DNA of 33,644 nt from Hyphomicrobiales bacterium (GCA_900472605.1 UCJD01000059.1:1-33644), one strand, 5' to 3'. Counted from the first letter of the stretch, positions 7,612 through 15,320 are shown. Made by a program: numbers and translations. The notes: generated by a model from the letters alone, not told the origin.

Positions 7612-8006
7612 TCGCCGTCGACACCTCGGCATTGATCGCGATCTTGGCGAACGAACCGCAGGCACCTTCCTGCCGCAAGATATTCGAAAGCGAGGAGCTG
7701 ATCCTGGTGTCGGCCGGGACGGTGCTTGAGGCGCTAATCGTTGCAGCCAGGAGAGGGATGTCCAACCAGATGAGCACAATTCTTTCGGCTATCACCGTGA
7801 AGATTGTCGATGTCACCCCAGCCCGCGCAGAACTCGCGGCAGCCGCCTACCGTTCGTGGGGCAAGAACTTCCATTCTGCCTCGCTTAACTTCGGCGATTG
7901 CTTCTCCTACGCCACGGCCAAGGAATTCAATTGCCCCCTGCTTTTCATCGGCAATGACTTCGCCCAGACCGATATCCCGTCGGCTATCGCGGCCTCCACG
8001 CCCTAA
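7608..8006 (+). CDS. Type II toxin, VapC-like PIN-domain ribonuclease
   Basis: 132 aa PIN-domain protein. Acidic active-site residues are visible: Asp5 in IAVDTSAL, Glu41 in TVLEALIV, Asp97 in NFGDCFSYA and Asp117 in IGNDFAQTD. PIN toxins are Mg-dependent RNases that usually cut tRNA or rRNA; the target here is unknown. It starts with GTG overlapping the antitoxin stop (AAGTGATC) and ends 3 bases before the candidate Zur box of the next gene. It is complete with all catalytic residues, so presumably active. Confidence 0.92.
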   Translation: MIAVDTSALIAILANEPQAPSCRKIFESEELILVSAGTVLEALIVAARRGMSNQMSTILSAITVKIVDVTPARAELAAAAYRSWGKNFHSASLNFGDCFSYATAKEFNCPLLFIGNDFAQTDIPSAIAASTP

Positions 8007-8007
8007 T

Positions 8008-8025
8008 GTGATCTTATAACATACG
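8008..8025. promoter_or_regulatory. Candidate Zur (zinc uptake regulator) box
   Basis: GTGATCTTATAACATACG. The right half (TTATAACATA) is identical to the Zur consensus I recall for the Agrobacterium group (GATATGTTATAACATATC); overall 13 of 18 positions agree. It lies about 102 bases before the COG0523 ATG, in the only upstream gap of that gene. COG0523 GTPases are often zinc-starvation genes under Zur control, which fits. The consensus is recalled, and no matrix score was computed. Confidence 0.5.
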
Positions 8026-8126
8026 AAACCCTTTGAACTGCCGCGCCGCACCCCTTATATGAGACGACGAATTTGAAAGGCCCGGGAGAAACACCCCGAG
8101 CAAGCCCCCACCTTATCGAGGTTCTC

Positions 8127-9236
8127 ATGACCGACGCTGTCCAGACGCAAGCCAAGCCCATTCCCGTCACCGTCCTTACCGGCTATCTCGGCGCCGGCAA
8201 GACGACGCTTCTGAACCGCATCCTGACGGAAGCGCATGGCAAGAAGTATGCCGTCATCGTCAACGAGTTCGGCGAGATCGGCATCGACAACGACCTCATC
8301 GTCGAATCCGACGAAGAAATCTACGAGATGAACAATGGCTGCGTCTGCTGCACGGTGCGCGGCGACCTCATCCGCGTCGTCGAAGGCCTGATGCGCCGCC
8401 CAGGCCGCTTCGATGGCATCATCGTCGAGACCACGGGTCTGGCTGATCCGGTTCCCGTCGCCCAGACCTTCTTCATGGATGACGATGTTCGCGCCAAGAC
8501 CGAGCTCGACGCTGTGATCGCCCTCGTCGATGCCAAGCATCTGCCGTTGCGCCTGAAGGACAGCCGCGAAGCCGAAGACCAGATCGCCTTCGCCGATGTC
8601 GTGCTGATCAACAAGACCGACCTCGTCACCCCGGAAGAGCTGGCTGTGATCGAGGATGTCGTGCGCGCCATCAACCCGTCTGCCCGCGTCTACAAGACGA
8701 GCCGCTCCGGCGTCGATCTCGCCCGCGTGCTCGACCAGGGCGCCTTCAACCTGGAACGCGCGCTGGAAAACGACCCGCACTTCCTCGACCACGATCACGA
8801 CGACCACGTCTGTGGCCCGGACTGCGACCACGATCATGGCCACCATCACCATGCGCATGATCACGACCACGGGCATGACCATGACCACCACGATCACGAT
8901 CACCACCACCATGGCGCCGTCTCCCCGATCCATGACGTGACGGTGCAGTCGGTTTCGCTGCGCGGCGGCGAGATGATTGCCGATCGCTTCTTCCCGTGGA
9001 TCCAGAAGATCACCCAGACACAGGGCCCGAACATCCTGCGCCTCAAGGGCATCATCGCCTTCAAGGACGATCCCGAGCGTTATGTCGTGCAGGGCGTCCA
9101 CATGATCATCGAGGGCGATCACCAGCGCGCCTGGAAGGATGGCGAGAAGCACGAGACCCGCCTCGTCTTCATCGGCCGCGAGCTTGACCGCGAAAAGCTC
9201 GAAGCCTCCTTCAAGGCGTGCGAGGCCACCGCCTGA
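8127..9236 (+). CDS. COG0523 (CobW/ZNG1-like) GTPase, metal chaperone
   Basis: 369 aa G3E-family GTPase. Walker A GYLGAGKT is at 19-26, the metal-binding CxCC motif CVCC at 72-75, ETTGLADP at 101-108, the guanine-specificity motif NKTD at 162-165, and the CobW C-terminal domain from about 268. Between the domains (221-262) is a loop with 21 histidines plus Asp and a CGPDC motif, probably a metal reservoir or sensor. The family delivers or manages metals (zinc, cobalt); zinc is suggested by the His loop and the upstream Zur-like site. The ATG at 8127 has GAGG 6 bases upstream. It overlaps the WD40 gene by one base. No cobalamin genes are nearby, so cobW naming would mislead. Confidence 0.93.
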   Translation: MTDAVQTQAKPIPVTVLTGYLGAGKTTLLNRILTEAHGKKYAVIVNEFGEIGIDNDLIVESDEEIYEMNNGCVCCTVRGDLIRVVEGLMRRPGRFDGIIVETTGLADPVPVAQTFFMDDDVRAKTELDAVIALVDAKHLPLRLKDSREAEDQIAFADVVLINKTDLVTPEELAVIEDVVRAINPSARVYKTSRSGVDLARVLDQGAFNLERALENDPHFLDHDHDDHVCGPDCDHDHGHHHHAHDHDHGHDHDHHDHDHHHHGAVSPIHDVTVQSVSLRGGEMIADRFFPWIQKITQTQGPNILRLKGIIAFKDDPERYVVQGVHMIIEGDHQRAWKDGEKHETRLVFIGRELDREKLEASFKACEATA

Positions 9237-10225
9237 TGCCAACTGTTGCCCCGTTCGACCTCGACGGCCATATCCTGGCCGTCGAATTTTTAGGTGATAC
9301 CCCCTTCTTCGCCAGCGCCACCGGCACCTTTCACCGGCTGGATGGCGCCGAAAAGGTGACGGAAGCCCATCAGGGCATGCTGACCTGCATCCGCGATCCC
9401 TATAGCGAAAGCCTGATCTCCGGCGGCGAGGACGGCAAGGTGCTGAGGATCTCGGCCGACGGCAGCGTCACCGAGCTGGCGCATGCGCCGCGCAAGTGGA
9501 TCTCGCAGCTCGCCGCTGGCCCGCAGGGCGCTATCGCCTATTCTCACGGCAAGAGCGCGCTCGTCCGCCTCGCCGACGGCACCACCCGCGAATTTACCGA
9601 GGAACGCACGGTCGAAGGCCTGGCCTTCGCGCCCAAGGGCATGCGCGTCGCCGCCGCCCGCTATAATGGCGTGTCGCTGCACTGGGTGGCGGGCGATGCC
9701 AAGCCCGTCGATCTCGAATGGAAGGGCGCCCATACCGGCGTCACCTTCTCGCCGGATGGCAACTTCCTCGTCACCACGATGCAGGAAAACGCCCTGCACG
9801 GCTGGAAGCTCGACATCAAGCCCGGCTCGGAAGCCCGCCACATGCGCATGACCGGCTACCCCGCCAAGGTGAAGTCGCTCTCCTGGTCGGCCAAGGGCAA
9901 ATGGCTGGCCTCCTCCGGTGCGCCGGCGGCCATCGTCTGGCCGTTCTCCGGCAAGGACGGCCCGATGGGCAAGGCGCCGCTTGAGCTCGGAACCCGCGCC
10001 AACATCATGGCGACCTCGGTCAAGTTCCACCCGGCCGAAGACATCCTCGCGATCGGCTTCATCGACGGCATGATCCTCGCCGTTCGCTTGGCTGACAGCA
10101 AGGAAGCGCTGATCCGCCGCCCCGGCAAGGGCGCGATCACAGCCATGAGCTGGAGCAAGAACGGCAAGCTGCTGGCCTTCGCTTCGGAAGCCGGCGATTG
10201 CGGCGTGGTCGATATCGCTGCATAA
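9236..10225 (+). CDS. WD40-repeat protein coupled to the COG0523 GTPase
   Basis: 329 aa with repeated beta-propeller blades. Degenerate repeats are visible as SGGEDGKVLRI, VEGLAFAPKGMRVAAARYNGVSLHW, GVTFSPDGNFLVTTMQENALHGWKL, VKSLSWSAKGKWLASSGAPAAIVW, SVKFHPAEDILAIGFIDG and ITAMSWSKNGKLLAFASEAG, about seven blades in all. No signal peptide, so cytoplasmic. WD40 propellers are protein-interaction scaffolds and no enzymatic residues are seen. Its ATG overlaps the GTPase stop codon (TGATG), which implies coupled translation and a shared role, perhaps as partner or client of the GTPase. Exact function unknown. Confidence 0.88.
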   Translation: MPTVAPFDLDGHILAVEFLGDTPFFASATGTFHRLDGAEKVTEAHQGMLTCIRDPYSESLISGGEDGKVLRISADGSVTELAHAPRKWISQLAAGPQGAIAYSHGKSALVRLADGTTREFTEERTVEGLAFAPKGMRVAAARYNGVSLHWVAGDAKPVDLEWKGAHTGVTFSPDGNFLVTTMQENALHGWKLDIKPGSEARHMRMTGYPAKVKSLSWSAKGKWLASSGAPAAIVWPFSGKDGPMGKAPLELGTRANIMATSVKFHPAEDILAIGFIDGMILAVRLADSKEALIRRPGKGAITAMSWSKNGKLLAFASEAGDCGVVDIAA

Positions 10226-10233
10226 GGCAAGTC

Positions 10234-10260
10234 TCCCGAAACCGGTCATAGGTTTCGGGA
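10234..10260 (+). terminator. Strong hairpin after the WD40 gene and before cysE
   Basis: TCCCGAAACC-GGTCATA-GGTTTCGGGA, a perfect 10-bp stem with a 7-base loop, starting 9 bases past the WD40 stop codon. There is no U-tract after it (CAAGGACG follows), so it is not a standard intrinsic terminator; it may stabilise the 3' end of the upstream transcript or act in the cysE leader, since AAGGA follows directly. Confidence 0.5.
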
Positions 10261-10280
10261 CAAGGACGTGCTTGAAAACA

Positions 10281-11114
10281 ATGGGCGTGAAAACAGAGAG
10301 CTGGAACCAGATGCCGCAGACCGGAAATGCCATCGCCGCAGCCGCCAACGATGCCTCGGCATGGGTGGCGATCCGCGCAGAAGCGTCCGCTCTGTGCGAG
10401 CGCGAACCCGTGCTGCGGCCTCTTCTGATCTCGCAAGTCATCGATGCCGCGGATAGCGCCACAATCGTCGCCCGCGTGCTTGCCGCCCGGCTCTCGCGCG
10501 CCGACGTCGATACCGCGGCGCTGACGGCCCTTCTCGAGGAGACGCTGACCGCGCATATCCTCGCCGATATCCAAGCCGACCTGATGGCAGTGCGCCAACG
10601 CGACCCGGCCTGCACGACCTGCCTGCATGCGCTGCTCAATCTGAAGGGCTTCCACGCCCTGCAGATTCACCGCATCGCCCATGCCTTGTGGAACGAGGGC
10701 CGCGTCGAGATCGCCAGCTGGCTTGCCAATCTCGCCTCGCTGGTCTTCGGCCCCGACATCCATCCGGCGGCACGGATCGGCTCCGGCATCATGCTCGACC
10801 ACGGCTCCGGTATCGTCATCGGCGAAACGGCCGTTATCGAGGACGAGGTCTCGATCCTGCAGGACGTGACGCTCGGTGGCACCGGCAAGGAGACAGGAGA
10901 TCGTCACCCGAAAATCCGCCGCGGCGTCATGATCGGCGCCGGCGCAAAGATCCTCGGCAATATCGAGATCGGCGCCTACAGCAAGGTCGCGGCCGGCAGC
11001 GTGGTGGTGAAGCCGGTTCCGGCCCATTGCACGGTGGCAGGCGTCCCGGCGTCGGTGGTGCGCATCCATCCGGCGAGCGAAATCCCCGCCGAAAGCATGG
11101 ATCAGAATATCTGA
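10281..11114 (+). CDS. cysE: Serine O-acetyltransferase
   Basis: Acetyl-CoA + L-serine to O-acetylserine, the first committed step of cysteine synthesis; cytoplasmic. 277 aa from the ATG at 10281. The N-terminal helical SATase domain spans about 25-150. The left-handed beta-helix of hexapeptide repeats follows, with catalytic His174 in MLDHGSGIVIGETAV and His209 in GTGKETGDRHPKIRRGV. These match the catalytic histidines of enterobacterial CysE. Start choice is uncertain: a TTG at 10272 has AAGGA 5 bases upstream, while the ATG at 10281 is 14 bases from it. A strong hairpin (10234-10260) lies just upstream. No cysK or other cys genes are adjacent. Confidence 0.93.
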   Translation: MGVKTESWNQMPQTGNAIAAAANDASAWVAIRAEASALCEREPVLRPLLISQVIDAADSATIVARVLAARLSRADVDTAALTALLEETLTAHILADIQADLMAVRQRDPACTTCLHALLNLKGFHALQIHRIAHALWNEGRVEIASWLANLASLVFGPDIHPAARIGSGIMLDHGSGIVIGETAVIEDEVSILQDVTLGGTGKETGDRHPKIRRGVMIGAGAKILGNIEIGAYSKVAAGSVVVKPVPAHCTVAGVPASVVRIHPASEIPAESMDQNI

Positions 11115-11121
11115 GCTTGAA

Positions 11122-12279
11122 TTAGGCCGCCTGCTCCTGCGCCGGCGATGCTTCGATCCTGTCGCGGCCCTGCCGCTTGGAGACATAGAGCGCGGTATCT
11201 GCTCGGCCCACGAGCTTCGTGAAATCGATATCCGGGCCGCTGCAGGCGGCAACGCCAATGCTCAGCGTTGGCAGCGACACGAACACCGCCATGGCGGAAA
11301 CCTGCTCCGAAAACGCCGCCCGCATCCGCTCGGCGACCGCGATCGCCCCCTCTTCGGCGGTATTCTTCAGCACCACGAGAAACTCGTCTCCGCCGTGACG
11401 CGACAGAAGATCATCGGGCCGCAGCACACTGCGCGCGGCGCTGGAAAATAGCCGCAGCACGTCGTCTCCGACGAGATGGCCATGTTGGTCGTTCAGCTGC
11501 TTGAAGTGATCGATATCGACCACCAAGAGTGCCAGCGCATGGGCGTCGCGCACCGGCAGCCGTTGCGCCAGCCCGCCGCGGTTGAGCGCTCCCGTCAGCG
11601 GATCATGATGCGCCAGCGCGATCAGTTCGCTCCTGTTGCGCTCGGCCGCCATCAGCACGATCAGCATGCTGCGCAGCGCCAGGAAAATGACCGCCGTCGA
11701 TGCCATCCAGCCATGGGCGACGGTAGCGCCGTAAGGATCCGGACCGCTGATCTCCCCCGTCGCCGCCATGCCGGTACGCACCAGGAAAATCGCCGCCGTC
11801 GGCAGATAGAGCCATGCCAGCAGGCCCGCCGAGAAAAGCTTCTCGCGCCGGTAGATGCCGATACCCTCGCGCAGCACCGCCAGATCGCACAGGCAACAGA
11901 CCGCAGAGACATAGAACAGCCGCGTCGATACGGCTATGTCGCCGGTAGGCAGAGCCGCAACCGGGAGGCTGATGCAGACGAGCGCCAGCGCGCAGGCAAG
12001 CATCGACACCGGCCGACCGGCGAGCACGCGAATGGCGAAGAACGACAGCAGGTAGCCGGCAATGGTCAGCACGTTGCCCAGCTGGATTGACAGCACATAG
12101 GGGATGTGATTGCGCAGGCAGACGAGCAGCGTACCGACGCCGAGCACCAGATAGCTGGCGCCCCACCAAGCCGGCCAGCGGCCGAACCGCCCGGTCCAAT
12201 AGCTTGCCATATGCGCGCTTCCGAGAACCAGGAGCGTCATGGCGGAGACGACGTAAATCGTCCGTAGATCCAAAATCAT
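11122..12279 (-). CDS. Membrane-bound diguanylate cyclase (GGDEF)
   Basis: 385 aa. About six hydrophobic segments fill residues 5-210, an integral-membrane sensor region without a named domain that I can recognise. A GGDEF domain follows from about 222 (HHDPLTGALNRGG) with active site GGDEF at 296-300 and a feedback-inhibition I-site, RPDD (287-290), exactly five residues before it. It should make cyclic di-GMP from two GTP and be product-inhibited. GGAGG is 7 bases before the ATG. It is convergent with cysE with 7 bases between the stops, and there is no EAL domain. Signal sensed is unknown. Confidence 0.93.
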   Translation of the reverse strand: MILDLRTIYVVSAMTLLVLGSAHMASYWTGRFGRWPAWWGASYLVLGVGTLLVCLRNHIPYVLSIQLGNVLTIAGYLLSFFAIRVLAGRPVSMLACALALVCISLPVAALPTGDIAVSTRLFYVSAVCCLCDLAVLREGIGIYRREKLFSAGLLAWLYLPTAAIFLVRTGMAATGEISGPDPYGATVAHGWMASTAVIFLALRSMLIVLMAAERNRSELIALAHHDPLTGALNRGGLAQRLPVRDAHALALLVVDIDHFKQLNDQHGHLVGDDVLRLFSSAARSVLRPDDLLSRHGGDEFLVVLKNTAEEGAIAVAERMRAAFSEQVSAMAVFVSLPTLSIGVAACSGPDIDFTKLVGRADTALYVSKRQGRDRIEASPAQEQAA

Positions 12280-12381
12280 GTACGCGCCTCCAATCGACCG
12301 GCGCGGACACTTTACGAGGTCGCTATTGCATTTTGATTGGAGCGCTTGATCGCATTTTAATCAATGGGCCGAAAACCCCGC

Positions 12382-13389
12382 TCAGACAGGGCGTGCGGCG
12401 GCGATGATCTCTGACAGAAATCCGTGCAAGGCGTCGCGATAGCCCGTTCTCGCCGAGGGGCCGTTCTCGTCCGATGTCATCACGACGGTGAGCTTGAGCG
12501 ACGGCACGATATAGAGCATCTGACCACCGTAGCCCCAGCCGAAATGCACTTCTTCGCCGCCAATCTGCCGCGAGAACCAGCCGTAACCGTAGTCGTCGCC
12601 AGAGAAGCGCGAATTGGTGCGGTGCTCCCATGACTGAACGATCCAGTCGGCAGGAACGACCTCGGTTCCATCCTTGGCCCGACCGCCATTGCGGTAGAGT
12701 TCACCAAAGGCAAGCAGCGAGCGGGCGGTCATCGCCATCTGATTGCCGCCGAGATAAATCCCCTGCGGATCCCGCTCCCATGCGCCGATGCGAAAGCCAT
12801 CGACCGGCGCCAGCCACTCCCGCGCCAAGGCGAGCGTCGATTTCCCGCCGACCTTCGTCAGGATCGCCGAGAGCAGATGGGTCGAGGCTGTCGAGTAAAG
12901 CATCTGCCCGCCCGGCTTATCGGCGAACGGCTGCGCGAGCGCGAGCCGCACCCAGTTGCGCGACGACACGAAACGCCCGTAATCGGGACCGGACAGGCGA
13001 CCAAGCCCGGCCTGCATCGAGAGCAGGTTGCCGATCGTGATCTCGCCGAGCCTCGGATCCGGATTGTCGGGCAGGTCCGCCTTCAGGATCGGCGCGATCT
13101 TCTGGTCCGGCCCCTCAAGCAAGCCCTTGCCGATGGCGATACCGACAAGGCTCGAAATAATCGACTTGGAGGCAGACTTGATATTGACCGATTCCGTGGT
13201 CGAGTGGCCGCGATAGCCGTGCTCGGCGATGAGCTCGCCATCCCTCGCGACGAGGACGGCCTTCAGCGGCCGCAATTCCTCTCGCGACGCGCCGCCGTCA
13301 AGCAAAGTGGTAACCGGGTTCGGCTGCTGCGCCATGGCGATGACAGGCGTGAGCGACAGGATGAAGAGAAGTGCAAAGCGCTTGATCAT
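12382..13389 (-). CDS. Serine hydrolase of the beta-lactamase/esterase (class C-like) family
   Basis: 335 aa with an N-terminal signal peptide (MIKRFALLFILSLTPVIAMA, cleavage before QQ), so periplasmic or secreted. The SxxK nucleophile motif is Ser72-Ala-Ser-Lys75 (NIKSASKSIISS), the second motif Tyr165-Ser-Thr in GGQMLYSTAST, and the third conserved segment is HFGWGYGGQ near residue 285. The family includes esterases, DD-peptidases and 6-aminohexanoate-dimer hydrolase-like enzymes; true beta-lactamase activity is not implied. No good ribosome binding site is visible before the ATG. It lies 102 bases upstream of the diguanylate cyclase gene on the same strand. Confidence 0.88.
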   Translation of the reverse strand: MIKRFALLFILSLTPVIAMAQQPNPVTTLLDGGASREELRPLKAVLVARDGELIAEHGYRGHSTTESVNIKSASKSIISSLVGIAIGKGLLEGPDQKIAPILKADLPDNPDPRLGEITIGNLLSMQAGLGRLSGPDYGRFVSSRNWVRLALAQPFADKPGGQMLYSTASTHLLSAILTKVGGKSTLALAREWLAPVDGFRIGAWERDPQGIYLGGNQMAMTARSLLAFGELYRNGGRAKDGTEVVPADWIVQSWEHRTNSRFSGDDYGYGWFSRQIGGEEVHFGWGYGGQMLYIVPSLKLTVVMTSDENGPSARTGYRDALHGFLSEIIAAARPV

Positions 13390-13483
13390 GCGCCACTATG
13401 TATGGCGGGCAGCCGATCAAATCATCGGCCGCCCGGCATACCTCACAGGGATGTGAAGCCATAGGACACCGCCGGCAGCGGGA

Positions 13484-13714
13484 TCACTGTTTCACGCATT
13501 TCCGTGTGATCTGGGCACGTCTCTGCCCCTTGGTATATTTTGCGATCTGGCCAGCGGGGCATTTCTTGTCGTTGTAGAAGACCGACTGTCCCGACTTCAA
13601 CGAACTCATTGTCGGTTGCGCGGTGACGACAGGGGTTTCCCCCGCTGCCGTCGCCACGTTGGCAATAGACAGCGCACAGGCGACAGAGATGCAGGCGATC
13701 ATCGATCGTTTCAT
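13484..13714 (-). CDS. Small secreted protein of unknown function
   Basis: 76 aa. A signal peptide (MKRSMIACISVACALSIANVATAA) is followed by a mature part of about 50 residues with GQSVFYNDKKCPAGQIAKYTKG and a C-terminal KCVKQ. Two cysteines in the mature chain could form a disulfide. It resembles short Rhizobiales-restricted exported proteins with a CPAGQ motif (I recall the DUF6719 label, unverified). GAGGGTGGG lies just before the ATG. It stands alone between the serine hydrolase and a long non-coding stretch; function unknown. Confidence 0.82.
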   Translation of the reverse strand: MKRSMIACISVACALSIANVATAAGETPVVTAQPTMSSLKSGQSVFYNDKKCPAGQIAKYTKGQRRAQITRKCVKQ

Positions 13715-14318
13715 TTTCCCACCCTCATTTGTTTAGTGATTACTTAAATACAATCCTACAGAACGCGGATCGCTGCAAGAGTAAGCAAACAGCACGAGGT
13801 GCCGCGCGGAACGATTTCCGCGACGGTGGGCATGAGGGAAGAGGCAGGCGGCTTGCGTAGTGGATAGATAATGTCAGGCTGGTCCGCCTGCCCGATCGTT
13901 TCAGGCTTTCCGGCTTCATCAGATCGGCAGGAACGGCTCCCGATCTCACGTCCCCGGACGAATCATCTGCCCTGACGGCATCCGATTCGACCCTTAGCGA
14001 CCGTCATCGAGCGCCGAATTATGAACGGAGACCGAACCGGTTCATGAACCCGGCTCCCTGCCCGATGACGCGTTCATGATGCGCCGGCCCTACCTCATGG
14101 GGATGATTCTCGCCCACATTTTCATCCATATGATTGTTTTTTCTGCATTTTATTAGAACGAAAAGTGAATTTCATCCCCAAAAAAGCGAAGCTGCACTGT
14201 TGCTAAAATATCGTTAAAATTTACCGTCACAGATTTTTGTTCATCTAGCGTTCAGAAAACTCTTGGGAAAGCCACCTTTTGCGCCCACATTGTTCATCAG
14301 AGAACTAGGAGTGCATGA
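13715..14318. other. Gene-poor intergenic region (about 600 bases)
   Basis: No supported protein gene. It holds a perfect hairpin CGCGGAA-CGAT-TTCCGCG (13805-13822) and overlapping palindromes GAACCGGTTC (14034-14043) and GGTTCATGAACC (14039-14050). From about 14120 to 14260 it turns AT-rich, unlike the surrounding DNA, as expected of a promoter region for the small gene at 14319. A 69-codon minus-strand open frame at 13740-13949 lacks a ribosome binding site and is not called. A small RNA gene here is possible but not shown. Confidence 0.5.
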
Positions 14319-14453
14319 ATGATTCTTAAGGCCACAGCCGCAGCGACCGTATTCGCCGTCTATGCTTTCACGATGTTTTTCATCGCTGCCATACCCGAGA
14401 ATATCGTCCAGACCGCCGGAACCCAATTGGTAGACGCAACGGTCGTGAAGTAA
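14319..14453 (+). CDS. 44-residue predicted membrane/exported small protein
   Basis: A short gene easily missed by length cutoffs. The ATG at 14319 has AGGAG 7 bases upstream and the frame runs to TAA at 14451. The peptide begins MILKATAAATVFAVYAFTMF, continues FIAAIPENIVQTAGTQ and ends LVDATVVK. Residues 5-25 are hydrophobic after one Lys, giving one membrane helix or an uncleaved signal anchor, then a polar tail of about 20 residues. It follows an AT-rich upstream region and precedes a GC hairpin. No function is recognised. The good ribosome binding site and coherent hydrophobic design argue against chance. Confidence 0.65.
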   Translation: MILKATAAATVFAVYAFTMFFIAAIPENIVQTAGTQLVDATVVK

Positions 14454-14501
14454 GCGCCGTTACCCAAACGGTAGCATGAGGGGATTACCAGGGACACAGT
14501 C

Positions 14502-14518
14502 CGCCGGCTCTTCCGGCG
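14502..14518 (+). terminator. Weak terminator-like hairpin after the 44-residue gene
   Basis: CGCCGG-CTCTT-CCGGCG followed by CCCTTTAAAT; a 6-bp GC stem, 48 bases past the stop codon, with a poor U-tract. Confidence 0.4.
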
Positions 14519-14554
14519 CCCTTTAAATGCGATTGTTTTAAAACAGCAACAATG

Positions 14555-14583
14555 AAAAAGCCCCTCCCCGTCGGGGAGAGGCT
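14555..14583 (-). terminator. Rho-independent terminator of the GNAT gene
   Basis: On the minus strand AGCCtCTCCCC-GAC-GGGGAGgGGCT followed by TTTT, beginning 7 bases past the GNAT stop codon. An 11-bp GC-rich stem with one mismatch and a U-run; a textbook intrinsic terminator. Confidence 0.88.
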
Positions 14584-14590
14584 CTGGCAG

Positions 14591-15181
14591 TCAGGCCGCC
14601 CTGCGGACCGGCGCGCTGGCCAGCATCCGCCCAGTGGGCACGATCATGCCGGCCGCACCGTCAAGCCAGCCCTCGACAAGCTCGAGCGCCAGAAAGCGCG
14701 AGCGTTCGAACGGACCGGGCATGACGAGATGCTGCGCCTTTGCGGCAAAGAAGCCGAAACGCTCGTAATAAGGGGCATCGCCCACAAGCAGGATGGCACC
14801 GTGACCACGGGTCTTGGCTTCCAGCATGGCGGCGCGCATCAGCGCCGAGCCGACACCCTTGCCCTCGAAGCCGGAATCGACCGCCAGCGGCCCGAGCAGC
14901 AGCGCATCGACGGCCGTGCCGTCGGCATTGACGCCCGCTTCGACGTTCCACAGGCGAACCGTACCGATCACGTGACCGTCGCGATCACGCGCAACCAGCG
15001 CCAGCCCTTCGGCCGGCACGCGGCCGCGGCGGATCTTTTCCGACGACTTGCGGCGACGGTTCGGGCCCATGGCGCGATCGAGCAGGTTCTCGCGCGCAAC
15101 GACATCGCCGGCATTTTCGGCGTCGATGGTGAAAATGGAATGCGCAAAGAATGCGCGGACAGAATCAAGAACAGCGGCCAT
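14591..15181 (-). CDS. GNAT-family N-acetyltransferase (YhbS-like)
   Basis: 196 aa. The acetyl-CoA-binding motif A is LLLGPLAVDSGFEGKGVGSALMRAA, and motif B is ILLVGDAPYYERFGF, both typical of YhbS-type GNAT enzymes. The N-terminal stretch (IFTIDAENAGDVVARENLLDRAMG) is the usual start of that subfamily. GGGAGG precedes the ATG by 5-6 bases. It follows the lysine/ornithine decarboxylase on the same strand after 139 bases, so readthrough co-transcription is possible; acetylation of a polyamine or amino acid would be attractive but is only inference. It ends in a strong terminator. Confidence 0.9.
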   Translation of the reverse strand: MAAVLDSVRAFFAHSIFTIDAENAGDVVARENLLDRAMGPNRRRKSSEKIRRGRVPAEGLALVARDRDGHVIGTVRLWNVEAGVNADGTAVDALLLGPLAVDSGFEGKGVGSALMRAAMLEAKTRGHGAILLVGDAPYYERFGFFAAKAQHLVMPGPFERSRFLALELVEGWLDGAAGMIVPTGRMLASAPVRRAA

Positions 15182-15279
15182 CTTGGCCTCCCGAACTCAA
15201 AACCGTTTCAAACGGTATCGTCAGATCATTGTGAGGGTGCCGCCCCGGCTGGCTACGGGGCTGGCGTAGTCTTTACTGG

Positions 15280-15320
15280 CACATAAGCCTTTCTCGGATC
15301 TGCGATCCGAGGGTCATGTG
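15280..15320 (-). terminator. Nested hairpin directly behind the decarboxylase stop codon
   Basis: On the minus strand CTCGGATC-GCA-GATCCGAG (15293-15311) is a perfect 8-bp stem, flanked by an outer CACAT/ATGTG pair (15316-15320 with 15280-15284). It begins at the first base after the stop. No U-run follows, so termination may be partial, allowing expression of the acetyltransferase. Confidence 0.5.

Noticed and set aside
8787..8912. Low-complexity CAC/CAT/GAC-rich DNA as a minisatellite
   Set aside because: It is in frame and encodes the His/Asp-rich loop typical of COG0523 proteins, so it is coding.
8127..9236. Cobalamin biosynthesis CobW
   Set aside because: No cobalamin gene lies nearby, and the His-rich loop and Zur-like site fit a zinc-type COG0523 protein better.
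12325..12362. Direct repeat TTGCATTTTGATT / TCGCATTTTAATC upstream of the diguanylate cyclase
   Set aside because: Short, AT-rich and only partly matching; indistinguishable from ordinary promoter sequence.
13740..13949. A 69-codon minus-strand frame behind the small secreted protein gene
   Set aside because: No ribosome binding site and an Arg/Ser/Leu-rich translation without domain or signal.
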